In this document: positions 9,676-18,651 of the stretch, piece after piece
Layout: each line of letters opens with the position of its first letter
Position numbering within the stretch: position 1 is the stretch's first letter
Assembly: GCA_019828565.1 (NCBI GenBank)
Contig: JAHDYR010000035.1
Coordinates: 62,001 to 126,000 of the forward strand
Source of the DNA: Carpediemonas membranifera
Lineage: Eukaryota; Fornicata
Reading direction: 5' to 3'
Length of the DNA stretch: 64,000 nt
Translations under genes and position numbers: made by a program
Notes under the pieces: generated by a model
What the model was told of the DNA's origin: nothing
Database searches by the model: none
What the model saw: only the letters and a program-made list of their open reading frames with translations

Positions 9676-10863
9676 ATGGAAAAGACCCAAAAACGAGAAA
9701 TCCTGATTGCAATTGCAAAAGAAGTATTCTACTTTCAACGCGATTGTGCTCAAGCCATGCCTGTTGCGGTTTCAGAGGTGTGCTGGGCTATTCTGCCAGA
9801 TGATATCCGAGCTCTCTACAAGAAGAAGCAAGCGATGGCTTGTTCTCTTCGTCATGCCCTTATCCACGCTCTGGATGGACTCGCCCCCTCGTCTTACCAG
9901 ATCAACACCGAGGGTAAGGTCAAGGGTGTGTTCCTCAAGGACTTCGGCGAGATCAACCTATCAAGGCTGCAGGACAACCTGCAGGCAGCATCAGGTACCA
10001 CTAGCACTGTGGTATGGCAGCCTCCGGTTTCGCGCTACATCAGCATCCCCTTCCAGACCTATTCGAAGAAGAAGGACAAGAGGGCTCGGAAACAGTCTCA
10101 ACCCGCCCCTCAGTCGGTCGTAACTGTTCGTGACAATCTGGCCAGTGAACACAGACAGCGGGAAGCAGCGCACATCGACCAAGTCGCTTCCCAATTTTCC
10201 ACATGTGTGGCGCAGGCAACGGCACTTATCCAGACAGGAATGAACCGGCGCCACGCACTCGACAACTTCACTTATCAGCAGCTACGAAACTCATTGCGCA
10301 TGTGTTGTGGGGTCTGTCACGATCCGATGAATCTGCTGCTGAAGATTGAGGACGACAACTCCCTGCAGTGCCAACAATGCGAGAGGTACTTCCATTATAG
10401 CTGTGTCAGTGGCTACTTGGAGGAGCGAATGGCATACCCGGCATCTAACAGGGCCGATAAGCAGAAGATATCCATCTGCGATGACTGTAAGGCAATCAAT
10501 GGTAACGACGAGTGCTTTCATCGTACACCTCCAACCGAGACCACCCAAGCAGCGGACTGTGGTAGAAGTATTAAGGATGGACCCAGCATGCTCTGCTACT
10601 TTTGTTCCAACTGGTTCTGTCCGGATCATATCGCGGACACCGTTTTTGACACTGGAACTGACATGTTGAAGCGTCCTTCTCGTCGTGTTCCGGTGTGCGT
10701 GAATTGCTTTCCTCGCATTCAGAGAGGCCAGCGACAGTTCAACGGTGAGTATACCAACGCTGCCCGCGCTATTACAGAGCCATTGACACTCGCGGATGAC
10801 GAGGCTCGTGATGATGTCAGTATCCGCGAGGAGGTGAGTGATGAGGAGGATGACCAAGAGTGA
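9676..10863 (+). CDS. PHD-finger protein (395 residues)
   Basis: An intact frame with a good ATG 11 bases after a promoter-like motif. Residues 1-200 are helical and unfamiliar, with a basic KKKDKRARK patch near 131-139 that could be a nuclear localisation signal. A PHD-type zinc finger starts near 211: C-x2-C (CGVC), C-x2-C (CQQC), H240, C243, then CDDC. A second cysteine/histidine cluster follows (CYFCSNWFCPDH, CVNC), like an extended or second PHD domain. The C-terminus is acidic (EEVSDEEDDQE). PHD fingers usually read histone tails, so a chromatin role is likely, but no catalytic domain is visible. It is one of the few unbroken island genes. Confidence 0.75.
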   Translation: MEKTQKREILIAIAKEVFYFQRDCAQAMPVAVSEVCWAILPDDIRALYKKKQAMACSLRHALIHALDGLAPSSYQINTEGKVKGVFLKDFGEINLSRLQDNLQAASGTTSTVVWQPPVSRYISIPFQTYSKKKDKRARKQSQPAPQSVVTVRDNLASEHRQREAAHIDQVASQFSTCVAQATALIQTGMNRRHALDNFTYQQLRNSLRMCCGVCHDPMNLLLKIEDDNSLQCQQCERYFHYSCVSGYLEERMAYPASNRADKQKISICDDCKAINGNDECFHRTPPTETTQAADCGRSIKDGPSMLCYFCSNWFCPDHIADTVFDTGTDMLKRPSRRVPVCVNCFPRIQRGQRQFNGEYTNAARAITEPLTLADDEARDDVSIREEVSDEEDDQE

Positions 10864-11183
10864 TAAGTGGAATAAAATGAACGAATGACTGATGCGGCAC
10901 ATTCTGTTTACGCTATACGACGATTTTAGAGAGCGCCAGAGAGGTGCTGCAGGGAGAGAGTTTGTGCTTGCGTATCCTGAGGGATGCGGGATGGGAGGGG
11001 CCGACGTAATTGGCCAATCCACGTTTGTGGATCACCTGGTGTCGTCCATACCGGGCGTCTCTCCGCCACAGGCTGTGTTGCTGCGCATGGAAAGCAGTGT
11101 TAACTGTGTTCTATTGCACGATAGCACGGGGTTATTGACTGATGCGGCACCTACCTTAAATTGCTCGTCATCCACAGTTGTGG
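10864..11183. other. Intergenic region with two palindromes
   Basis: It contains the words GACTGATGCGGCAC twice (near 10886 and 11137) and two ATCCAC-N4-GTGGAT palindromes. The reading frame crossing it looks like noise. Probably the control region of the gene at 11184. Confidence 0.45.
11017..11032. promoter_or_regulatory. Palindrome ATCCAC-GTTT-GTGGAT
   Basis: Preceded by TTGGCCA, resembling the AGGCCA context of the copies at 12273, 14050 and 29699. It lies about 150 bases upstream of the gene at 11184. Confidence 0.5.
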
Positions 11184-11185
11184 AT
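11170..11185. promoter_or_regulatory. Palindrome ATCCAC-AGTT-GTGGAT
   Basis: The palindrome overlaps the first possible ATG (11184) of the next gene, so it would sit at or just before the translation start. That position argues for an operator or RNA structure there, or for a start codon lying further downstream. Confidence 0.45.
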
Positions 11186-12224
11186 GGACCGATATCGCGC
11201 TAAGCATCGCCAAGCACCTCTCAAAGGGCAATCATCCGCTCGACAAGATCATCACCTGTTCATTTCACCATGGAACGATGAGCAGCTCCGCATCCTTGGC
11301 GATAATGCGCGAGTTCTTCAGCTGCTCGCCATGATGGTCCCTTGGATGCGGAAGATCTTGGCCTCGCCTGCATTTAACCCCGGGTGCAAGCCCAATAGCA
11401 CCGAGAAGGACCTCCTCGGCAAAGAGCTCGAACAGGACGTGGATTCATCAAGAATCCTTCGTGAGATGTCCAATCGAGCGGCGTACAACAAAGCCCATGC
11501 CAAGATCATTCGTGATCTCGTTGAGTACCGGAACCGCGCAGCTCACAATGAGCTTGAGCCCGACACCCTGCCCAAGGTCTTGGAGCTGGTCGAGAGCTTG
11601 GCCCAGGCCTTCTCGGTTCCATTGCACGATAACGTCAGGGCGTTCATCGCGCTGCTTAAGTCGCCAGTGTCGCTCGTTGCGACAAGTGAACATCATGCTC
11701 TGACGAAGAAGGTCAGCATTCTTGAGGATGAGATTGAGAGGCTGCGTAGCGGCGGCCGTAAGACCATGCTCAGGCTGCCAGGTGTCAGGTCTCAGCCGGA
11801 GCCCACCACTTTGGAGCAGGCAACGATGACGACTACGGACTTCGGAGACCAGAACGCTGTGGACGAGGAGATGATGACGGACCAGGATGAGCCGAGGCCC
11901 AGGCCCGAAGACACGGGCAAGACGCGCGGTACGCTCATGTCCCGCACACTGACTGCTAGCCAGGTGGACCAGCTAGCTATGGCCAGAACGCATGACCCCC
12001 CGCTTGTCCTGTCAGGACGTTGCATCGTGTGCGGGGGCTCATGCGAGACCTCAGAGTGGGCTTGCCGTCGTACCTCAACGACGACACCCAAAGATCATTG
12101 CCGAACGTTGATTCGGAAGGTTAGGACTGGGAATACTCGCGACGTCTCTGTCTACCTCACAGATGAGGCATTTGAGTGGGTCAAACGTCGCGATCAGACA
12201 GGCAAGAGAGCGAGACAGGAATAA
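11184..12224 (+). CDS. HEPN-like and zinc-motif protein, function unknown
   Basis: The open frame gives about 346 residues. The middle is helical and contains EYRNRAAHNELEP, an R-N-x3-H arrangement matching the R-x4-6-H signature of HEPN domains, many of which are RNases. Next are a predicted coiled segment (ALTKKVSILEDEIERLR) and an acidic linker. The end has a cysteine cluster starting RCIVCGGSC, then AC and DHC, resembling the RCIVCG cluster of the kinase gene at 14419. The start is uncertain: the ATG at 11184 overlaps a palindrome, and an out-of-frame ATG near 11271 has better surroundings. The HEPN call rests on one motif and is tentative. Confidence 0.5.
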   Translation: MDRYRAKHRQAPLKGQSSARQDHHLFISPWNDEQLRILGDNARVLQLLAMMVPWMRKILASPAFNPGCKPNSTEKDLLGKELEQDVDSSRILREMSNRAAYNKAHAKIIRDLVEYRNRAAHNELEPDTLPKVLELVESLAQAFSVPLHDNVRAFIALLKSPVSLVATSEHHALTKKVSILEDEIERLRSGGRKTMLRLPGVRSQPEPTTLEQATMTTTDFGDQNAVDEEMMTDQDEPRPRPEDTGKTRGTLMSRTLTASQVDQLAMARTHDPPLVLSGRCIVCGGSCETSEWACRRTSTTTPKDHCRTLIRKVRTGNTRDVSVYLTDEAFEWVKRRDQTGKRARQE

Positions 12225-12245
12225 ATGAATGTATATGTGCATGTC

Positions 12246-12624
12246 TGGGCCTCAGCGCTGTCGTTCAGGCCAATCCACGTTTGTGGATCCGTGCAGTTTA
12301 TGGCTTATCGACCGGACATCTCCTGAACTGAGCGCCAGGGGGCGGGGGTGGCGTTGATATTGGGCAATTACATAAAGTGCACGGTGCTTGGAATTTCATT
12401 CCAACCTCAAAATGGCGGGAAAGCATTATTGGAAGGAACTAGTGGCAGCTATGCGGTTCTTTATACTGCAAAAGCAACCAGCTGTCGTCAAAAGCGCGCC
12501 ATCTACCATCAATAACCAACATCTGCGTTGCACTCCACTGTTCTCGGTCGTTAATGCACAAAATCACTAAACAACATCAAAAGGACTGTTCATACGTTAT
12601 TAAACATTGCTTGCTACTTCTGTT
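12246..12624 (+). repeat. 379-bp leader repeat, copy 1
   Basis: I see no difference between this and 14023-14401, which lies in the same orientation on the other side of the gene at 12810. It contains, in order, the palindrome ATCCAC-GTTT-GTGGAT (12273-12288), GTGCAGTTTATG (12291-12302), CATAAAGTGCAC (12371-12382), a short ORF of 52 codons from ATG 12412, and AACAACATCA (12570-12579). The homology to the inverted third copy continues about 50 bases further, to a pyrimidine-rich stretch ending TTTACAG, which resembles an intron 3' end. Promoter/leader role is inference; an LTR-like origin is also possible. Confidence 0.8.
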
Positions 12625-12809
12625 TCATCTTATTGTCGTTTACAGCTGTGTTGTCCTCAACAAATGCCAAGACAGATCAACGAGGCGTTCGCGGCTTCCC
12701 GTTGAAGACTTGCCATTGCCAGAGAGAGTGCCATGCCTGGCACGTCTCTCTTCTTGTCTGCCGCGTGAAGGAATCGACCAGGCTGGATTCATGTGCAGCT
12801 TATGCAGCA

Positions 12810-13981
12810 ATGGACACTCTGGAGTCAGAACTGCATTTGCAGCAGCTTATTGCTGCTATTGAGCTTACTTGTGGCCCTGTCCCATCAGAAAGAAACAACA
12901 GACAGGCCCGAAAGATCGCCGCGGTCATTTCTGGTGAGTTTGACAGAGCATTCGACCGTTTCTTGCGCGATCTCTTCGCCGACAGCCCGTCTATCATGAG
13001 AAGAGCTAGATCTCCTGGCGGAGATTCCCCAAGAGCCCATTGAAGATGTGCCTGTCGCGGTAGGAGAAACCGCCAAGCCTGCATCCAAGCTTCAGCCCAA
13101 GACCACCAAGTCTGCGAAGAAGAAGGTGCAGACAAAGAAGCTGAGACAGCTGGCGCCGCGACGCGCTGGTACGCCTGCCCCGACACAACAGCAGGTCATC
13201 GTACCACTCAAGAACCTCAGCCGCCAGGAAGAGACAAGCCTTGAAACGTGGATTCGCAGCGTGCCGAAAAACTCTGCCATTACCATCGATATCTCTGGGA
13301 TGGATGGTTTCAACGCCAGTGAGTCGACCCTTCACGAGCTGGAACACTCATTCCAGGAGAACAACGTCCGAGTTATTCGGGCCTGGATTGCTTACCAGCT
13401 TTGTCTCTACGACTGTTTGTCAAGCCAGAAGATTAAGTATAACGAAAACGTGGCCCCCAGCGACGCCCTGCTCTCAGTGGCTCTTCAGCAGCAGAGGATC
13501 TTTGTCCAGGCGAACAAGCAAGGTGCACTTTCCACACGCCTTAACATAACGAAGACCCCCTTCTACAACAACGTTGTGGAGCGTCTGAAACTTGATGGGT
13601 GAGACAGAAAGCATGATGTCAAAGTTCCACAACATCATTGGTGTCATCATCATCCACTTCGCCGACTTCACTTCCTTGCTGAAGAACCGAATGATCCCGA
13701 AGGATAACGATACAGTCAGGGGCTTGAGCACCCTCATTGTTCACAGTCATCTGTGCATGGTTTACTCAACGGCGAAAGATATCCGTCCTGAGATCTACAA
13801 TGCTCTGACGACAAGCAGTACATTCCCGCCAGACCTTATGGCGTTTGCAAGAATGGCATTTGGTCTCGGACAAACCGCGGCGGTGACCCATGAGTCGCCC
13901 GAAAAGCAGAAGCATGCGGACAACACAATAGAGGATGATTCAGAGATCGAGACAAGTGGTAAGAGGGTGAGGACTGAGTAA
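12810..13981 (+). pseudogene. Unknown protein gene between two 379-bp repeats
   Basis: Three consecutive frames read as one protein of about 390 residues if two single-base shifts are allowed, near 13005 and near 13585. The segments are a short N-terminal helical part starting MDTLESELHLQQL, a basic Lys-rich linker (TTKSAKKKVQTKKLRQ), a middle region, and an acidic tail ending EIETSGKRVRTE. I recognise no family. The tail and the downstream 120 bases are duplicated in inverted orientation at 29745-29873 together with the adjacent repeat. Start chosen as the first Met after the leader repeat. Confidence 0.5.
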
Positions 13982-14022
13982 ATGGATTGCAAATGAGTCT
14001 TTTTAATGTCTCACCACCTGTT

Positions 14023-14401
14023 TGGGCCTCAGCGCTGTCGTTCAGGCCAATCCACGTTTGTGGATCCGTGCAGTTTATGGCTTATCGACCGGACATCTCC
14101 TGAACTGAGCGCCAGGGGGCGGGGGTGGCGTTGATATTGGGCAATTACATAAAGTGCACGGTGCTTGGAATTTCATTCCAACCTCAAAATGGCGGGAAAG
14201 CATTATTGGAAGGAACTAGTGGCAGCTATGCGGTTCTTTATACTGCAAAAGCAACCAGCTGTCGTCAAAAGCGCGCCATCTACCATCAATAACCAACATC
14301 TGCGTTGCACTCCACTGTTCTCGGTCGTTAATGCACAAAATCACTAAACAACATCAAAAGGACTGTTCATACGTTATTAAACATTGCTTGCTACTTCTGT
14401 T
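14023..14401 (+). repeat. 379-bp leader repeat, copy 2
   Basis: Same sequence and orientation as 12246-12624, offset 1777 bases. It ends 18 bases from the stop codon of the minus-strand kinase gene, so here it does not lead into a plus-strand gene. Includes the palindrome at 14050-14065 and CATAAAGTGCAC at 14148-14159. Confidence 0.8.
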
Positions 14402-14418
14402 ACATCTCCTTAGGACAT

Positions 14419-15821
14419 TTACTTCTGATTCTGTTTCTGCTCTCTCTTCTCCAGCACCTCTGCCATCTCGAGACCTGTCAGCAGCATTGATCTCATTCCT
14501 GCATCACAGAAAGTATCAATCTCTTTTCGTCCGCTCAATCATTGCAATAAACTGCCTGTGCAGTCTTCCGCGCACACCTTTTGCGCACTTATTGGTGCTC
14601 ACCTGCCTGTATCCCTTGTGGCATGTGTCACAGCTGACGTTCTCGCGTCCATGAAGGTCTCTACCACACACTATGCAGCGCCGATAGAAGACTTGACCCT
14701 CAAACCCTCGCTGACAGCAGTCGGTCAGTCTCTTTCGCTGAGCTGCAGACAGGGTGACCTCTTCTGTATCATCTAACAGAAGCGGACTCGGCTTGGCGAC
14801 GCATTCATGCACGCGCATGATGACCTTGAGCTTTTCAAGACATTCGGCAGCAGTGGGACGCTTCGCAGGGTCGAAGTGGAGCATCTGCATTGCCAGGTCG
14901 TACAGGCTGAGACAAGTAGGTGGCGTGGTGCCGCGAATCGGGAGCTCAGAAGTTCACGTTGACACACTCGAGGCAATCTTTGAAATTTGTCTGTGCCTGA
15001 GGTGACAACTGCAACTGCCCACCATAGAATTGGCACCAGTTCAGCAAGCTACCAAGCTTCAGCATCTTCTTCTTCTTCTTGTTGTCGATCTGCGCCATGT
15101 TTGCACCCATGTCAGCCACCTTCGCGGCAAAGGGGGACTTAGAGAGACCGTTAACGAGCATCATAATGACAATACCGCAAGAGTAAATGTCCGATGCAGG
15201 TGTCACGACATAAGAAGTGACGGAAAGAGCCCCTGCCGTCATGCGCGCGAGCTTGGAGGTGTCGCGTGCAGCAGGAATCACTGAGCGCGAGACAAGGTAC
15301 TCGTAGAAAAGCTCTGGGGGCAAATATCCATGGGTGCCGCGATACTCGGATGCGAATCTCAGTTGTATGGCCCACCTGTCGTCGCCATTAGCCGGCTTCC
15401 TCATTGCAGACCCAAAATCAATGAGGTATCCCTTCTGACTCTTGCTGAAGAGGAAGTTGTCTGGCTTAATATCGCAATGGACAACCCCGTGGTCATGCAT
15501 GTAGCATACTGCCTGCAGCAGATGCGAAACATAGCGGAACTGCACGCTGGAGTGAGCCTTGCAGATGCCAGCGAAGGGGGTACAGTTGACCAAAGGAGCC
15601 ATGAAGCCTGGATCACGGTCGACAAAACCTGTATCGACGACAGGGAGGACATGCGGACTGTCCTTGAGCGCTAGCAGGGTGGGAACCTCCATACCATAAT
15701 GCTCATCAACTTTGATCACGACCTGCAGCTTTTCAGGTTCAAAGTCGTGCAGATATTGTCTACTATTACCAGGTAAGGAAGTAAGTCGCTCCAGCTTGTC
15801 GCTATCTAGCTCGAACACCAT
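14419..15821 (-). pseudogene. Protein kinase with C-terminal zinc cluster
   Basis: The first 291 residues form a Ser/Thr-type protein kinase domain: K37 in QVVIK, E45, catalytic loop VHCDIKPDN (D117, N122; HCD instead of HRD), DFG at 135-137, and an APE-like PPE. The activation segment contains RGTHGYLPPE. A glycine-rich loop is not evident. After a one-base shift near 14950 the frame continues with the end of the kinase fold (AMQMLHFDPAKRPTAAECL). Next comes a cysteine cluster (CIVCGRDLHGRENVSCDTC). A second shift near 14525 leads into a tail ending EKREQKQNQK, matching the tail of the 8406 gene. Catalytic residues are present, so it would be active if the shifts are errors. TGCACTTTAAG lies 27 bases before the ATG. 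Confidence 0.75.
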
Positions 15822-15847
15822 GCACAGGTAGCTGTGTGAAATTCGGT

Positions 15848-15858
15848 CTTAAAGTGCA
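15848..15858 (-). promoter_or_regulatory. TGCACTTTAAG motif before the kinase gene
   Basis: On the minus strand it precedes the kinase ATG by 27 bases. It matches TGCACTTTATG before the 32834 gene and, in the opposite orientation, CTTAAAGTGCAC before the PHD gene. Confidence 0.45.
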
Positions 15859-15985
15859 TTTCGCGACAGCTAGCTGTGCGTCGCAACGAGAGAAGTAGCA
15901 GTGGAAAACAAGCCAGGACTGGCTTATGAATGGTGTTTATGGACATCAGCTATGCTCCAATCATAAACTCTTCCTCTTTACAATG

Positions 15986-17215
15986 TCAGATGAAGGAAAA
16001 GACGATACTGTCGGCAGTATCGCTCTCTGAGCGCTCCTCATCAATCACATTCTCTTGAATCTCCCCATCACCATCTCTGCCCGCCACCTCCCCGCCATGC
16101 TCGTCGTGGTCGATCTTTGGTTCCTCATCGGCACTCTTGCATAAGTCCACCTCCTCACCAAAGGCGCCCTCCTCGCTCTCCTCGCGAGCTGGCACCTCGT
16201 AGTGCATCCACTCTGCCTGGTAAGCTGGCTCGTCGGACACCGCCTCCTCGTCAGTATCGCCCTCTCTCTCGCCCTCTGGCATCTCTGTCTCGCGAGTCAG
16301 CGAGCCGAACTCCGCCTCCTTGTCAGCCTCGCTCTGCCTCTCTTTCTTCTTAGTATCGTGAAGCTCGATCATTCTGGCCTTGAGCCTGTTGTAAAGCCAG
16401 CCATCGAGCATCGGCGGCACCAGGTCGGCAGAGCTTGTGATCTCCGGGTTGAGATCAAAGATCGTCGGGCGCTGCAGGGTCGTCAGGTGGCTGTTTGCCA
16501 GCTGGTGGCGGAACTGATCATCGGTGAGGCTGATGCGCTTGTCCATAATGACCTTCCGAACCTTGGTCAAGTCTCTGGGCCTGCCAGTCCGTCTCTCTCT
16601 CTCAATCTCCCGCGTCTTAAGCTGGTTGACATCGACATGCACCGGGGGTGCATAGCGAAGCTGGTTGACACTGAGCCCGACCTGCTTGAGAGCCTCCGAG
16701 AAGGTGCTCGGCGCTACATGAGACAGTGCGGATGAGGCCTTTGAGAATACTATCCAGGCAGCGAGCTCTTCGGGAAGCTGAAGAGCTCGCTCACTGATGT
16801 CAATATCGCGGGCGGAAATAGCTGTCATGCCCGTGTGGCTGATGATAAGAGCCAGCACATTGTAGGGGAAGACTAGTCGGACAATAGCTTCCAATGCGAC
16901 AGGCTCAAACTGCCCAAGCGGCTTGACATTGTCTCTGCCGGAGTTTCGGAATGAGTTGACGGCACTGAGAGTGACAGCAGCGGTTGCCTTGTTCAATGAT
17001 GCAGCAAAACCGGGCACAAGCGATCTAACATCCTCGGACCGGATCACGGAGAGCGCTTCGTCCTCGGTACTCCCTCGCTCACGTTGTACGAATTGAACGA
17101 ACCGCGAAAGGTTGTTTGCGGCCGCTTTCCGGGAAGATTTCTTACTGATGGTGCACAACCAAGCATTCTTCACAGCTTCCATGGTTGTTTCCATCTCCTG
17201 CGGGCTTCCTTCCAT
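15986..17215 (-). CDS. Degenerate tyrosine-recombinase-like protein with acidic tail
   Basis: An intact 409-residue frame from ATG 17215. Residues 15-100 look like the SAM-like core-binding domain of tyrosine recombinases (SSRKAAANNLSRFVQFVQR...). It is followed by LALIISHTGMTAISARDIDI, which lines up with the 'TG-R-SEL--L-W-DI' motif but has Thr where the catalytic Arg should be. A later GLSVNQLRYAPP resembles the H-x-L-R box with Asn for His. The second half is acidic (Glu/Asp/Ser-rich). A catalytically dead recombinase relative acting as a DNA-binding protein would fit, but similarity is weak and judged by eye. A truncated paralogue is at 8406-9164. Confidence 0.45.
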   Translation of the reverse strand: MEGSPQEMETTMEAVKNAWLCTISKKSSRKAAANNLSRFVQFVQRERGSTEDEALSVIRSEDVRSLVPGFAASLNKATAAVTLSAVNSFRNSGRDNVKPLGQFEPVALEAIVRLVFPYNVLALIISHTGMTAISARDIDISERALQLPEELAAWIVFSKASSALSHVAPSTFSEALKQVGLSVNQLRYAPPVHVDVNQLKTREIERERRTGRPRDLTKVRKVIMDKRISLTDDQFRHQLANSHLTTLQRPTIFDLNPEITSSADLVPPMLDGWLYNRLKARMIELHDTKKKERQSEADKEAEFGSLTRETEMPEGEREGDTDEEAVSDEPAYQAEWMHYEVPAREESEEGAFGEEVDLCKSADEEPKIDHDEHGGEVAGRDGDGEIQENVIDEERSESDTADSIVFSFI

Positions 17216-18072
17216 CGATATACGGATTTCAGACTTTCGTCATGCACAAAAATTCGAATCTCTCCAAATGCCCAAAACAGTGGTCAAACCGTGTTCAGGG
17301 GTACAAAAGAGTGCCATAGGCACGTTCTTGCATTTCAAAATATTCTAGAGGTCGTTCATAAATTCTCAGATGGCCAACAGTACGAAAGTCTGAAATCCAT
17401 TTATCATGAGACCCGACAAATTTGAAATCCATTTATCGGGTGGATACATCACTGTAGAGGGTATTCATGGATATAGGTGCCTTTTTCGGTGCCGAGGGGA
17501 GTCAAAATTTGAGGTCGTGCAGGCAGAAAGTCTGAATTCCGTTTATCTCACCACTGCTTAGTGTTCATGGCAGACAACGGCTTCCTGGCTACGCCTGGAG
17601 TGTAAGGATTCGCTTGCCTCTGTGTTGTCGCATCAGCTTCGCTGAAAACGGGGGAACTGACCCGCGCATTCGCGCACTTTATGCTCGCAACGAGATTGAA
17701 ATGGCGAACTTAAGAATAGAAAGAATACTGGCGGCTTTAACGTAGTAGGCATGTGCACAACATTAAGAATCATCAGTAAGCGGGCGCAGAGCATCATTAA
17801 AGCAACAATTATCTCTAAACAACATCAAGTACCAAAAGTCCATCAGGACCATACAATATGAACTATAAATAAACCACAGAGCAGTATAGATGATTTGAGA
17901 GTACCAGGCATGGCCAGAATACCGTAATTATCGTCCGTTGATCCACGTGACCTCCATCTTGGTCGGTATCCAGAGAACCTCCGTCAGACGCTTGCAACGG
18001 AACATTTAGGGGGAGCATCCTGAATGGGGCCAGATTTGAGGGACCCTTGGTCTGACATGCCATGACCGAGTA
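17216..18072. other. Intergenic with leader-like module
   Basis: No supported gene. At 17674-17838 the three-word module recurs: GCGCACTTTATG (17674-17683), AAATGGCG (17699-17706), AACAACATCA (17818-17827) followed by CCAAAAG. The short ORF starting at ATG 17701 stops after 14 codons. The rest shows nothing recognisable. Confidence 0.45.
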
Positions 18073-18091
18073 CTCTAGGGGCCTCCACAGT
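18073..18091. repeat. 19-bp target-site duplication, left copy (LINE 1)
   Basis: Exactly repeated at 26332-26350, immediately after the TTTC tail of the LINE; the flanks beyond differ. It begins CTCTAGGGG and ends CCACAGT. Length and perfection are typical of target-primed reverse transcription. Confidence 0.92.
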
Positions 18092-18651
18092 CCACCAATG
18101 TTTTCAGCTAAGTGTTCTCACTTACAACAGGGGTGGATGAAGACCAACAGGCCTGTACTAGAATAGATAGAACAGTGCCCCATCGAGCTCAAAAGGAGCG
18201 ACTATGGCCCCTGTCCAACGAACCAGAAGGTTACATTCAGGGTGCACCGCCGGTTATGAGTGGGAGCTCCATAGCCACAGGGACTAGAGAACGAACAATA
18301 TGGAGCTTAGATTTACAGGGAAAGAGACGGAGAGCGCAGGGAAGGATGTCGGAGCATCGATGGAATGGAATTTTCGCCAGCTCAGAGGGAAGGAAGGATC
18401 ACCGGCGAACAACAGCAGGGGGCCCAGATAGAGGCCGCGAACACACTACGAATGGCGTAACAACGGCCAAAATCCAGGGACGGTGTGGCATGAAAATGGC
18501 GATGCATTTTTAGAACCGCGCCATTTCGCCGCGAGCCCCAAAACAAACGATCAGGGAAAAATGAGAAAACAGGGAGGTCCGTGCGGGGACAGTACCTGCG
18601 CAGGGCCATGCTGACCGATTTTCGCGTCGATGCATTTGCCAAGCTTTTTTC

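Noticed and set aside
10892-11203. Plus-strand frame of about 100 codons between the PHD and HEPN-like genes
   Set aside because: No domain, overlaps palindromes and a repeated word; looks like intergenic DNA.
12388-12570. 60-codon frame present identically in each 379-bp repeat
   Set aside because: Its conservation is explained by the identity of the repeat; the inverted copy reads on into a different tail, and no protein family is evident. Kept as a note within the repeat.
18112-18513. Plus-strand frame of 133 codons in the LINE leader
   Set aside because: Lies in the 5' leader, has composition driven by CAGGG words, and no similarity to known ORF1 parts.
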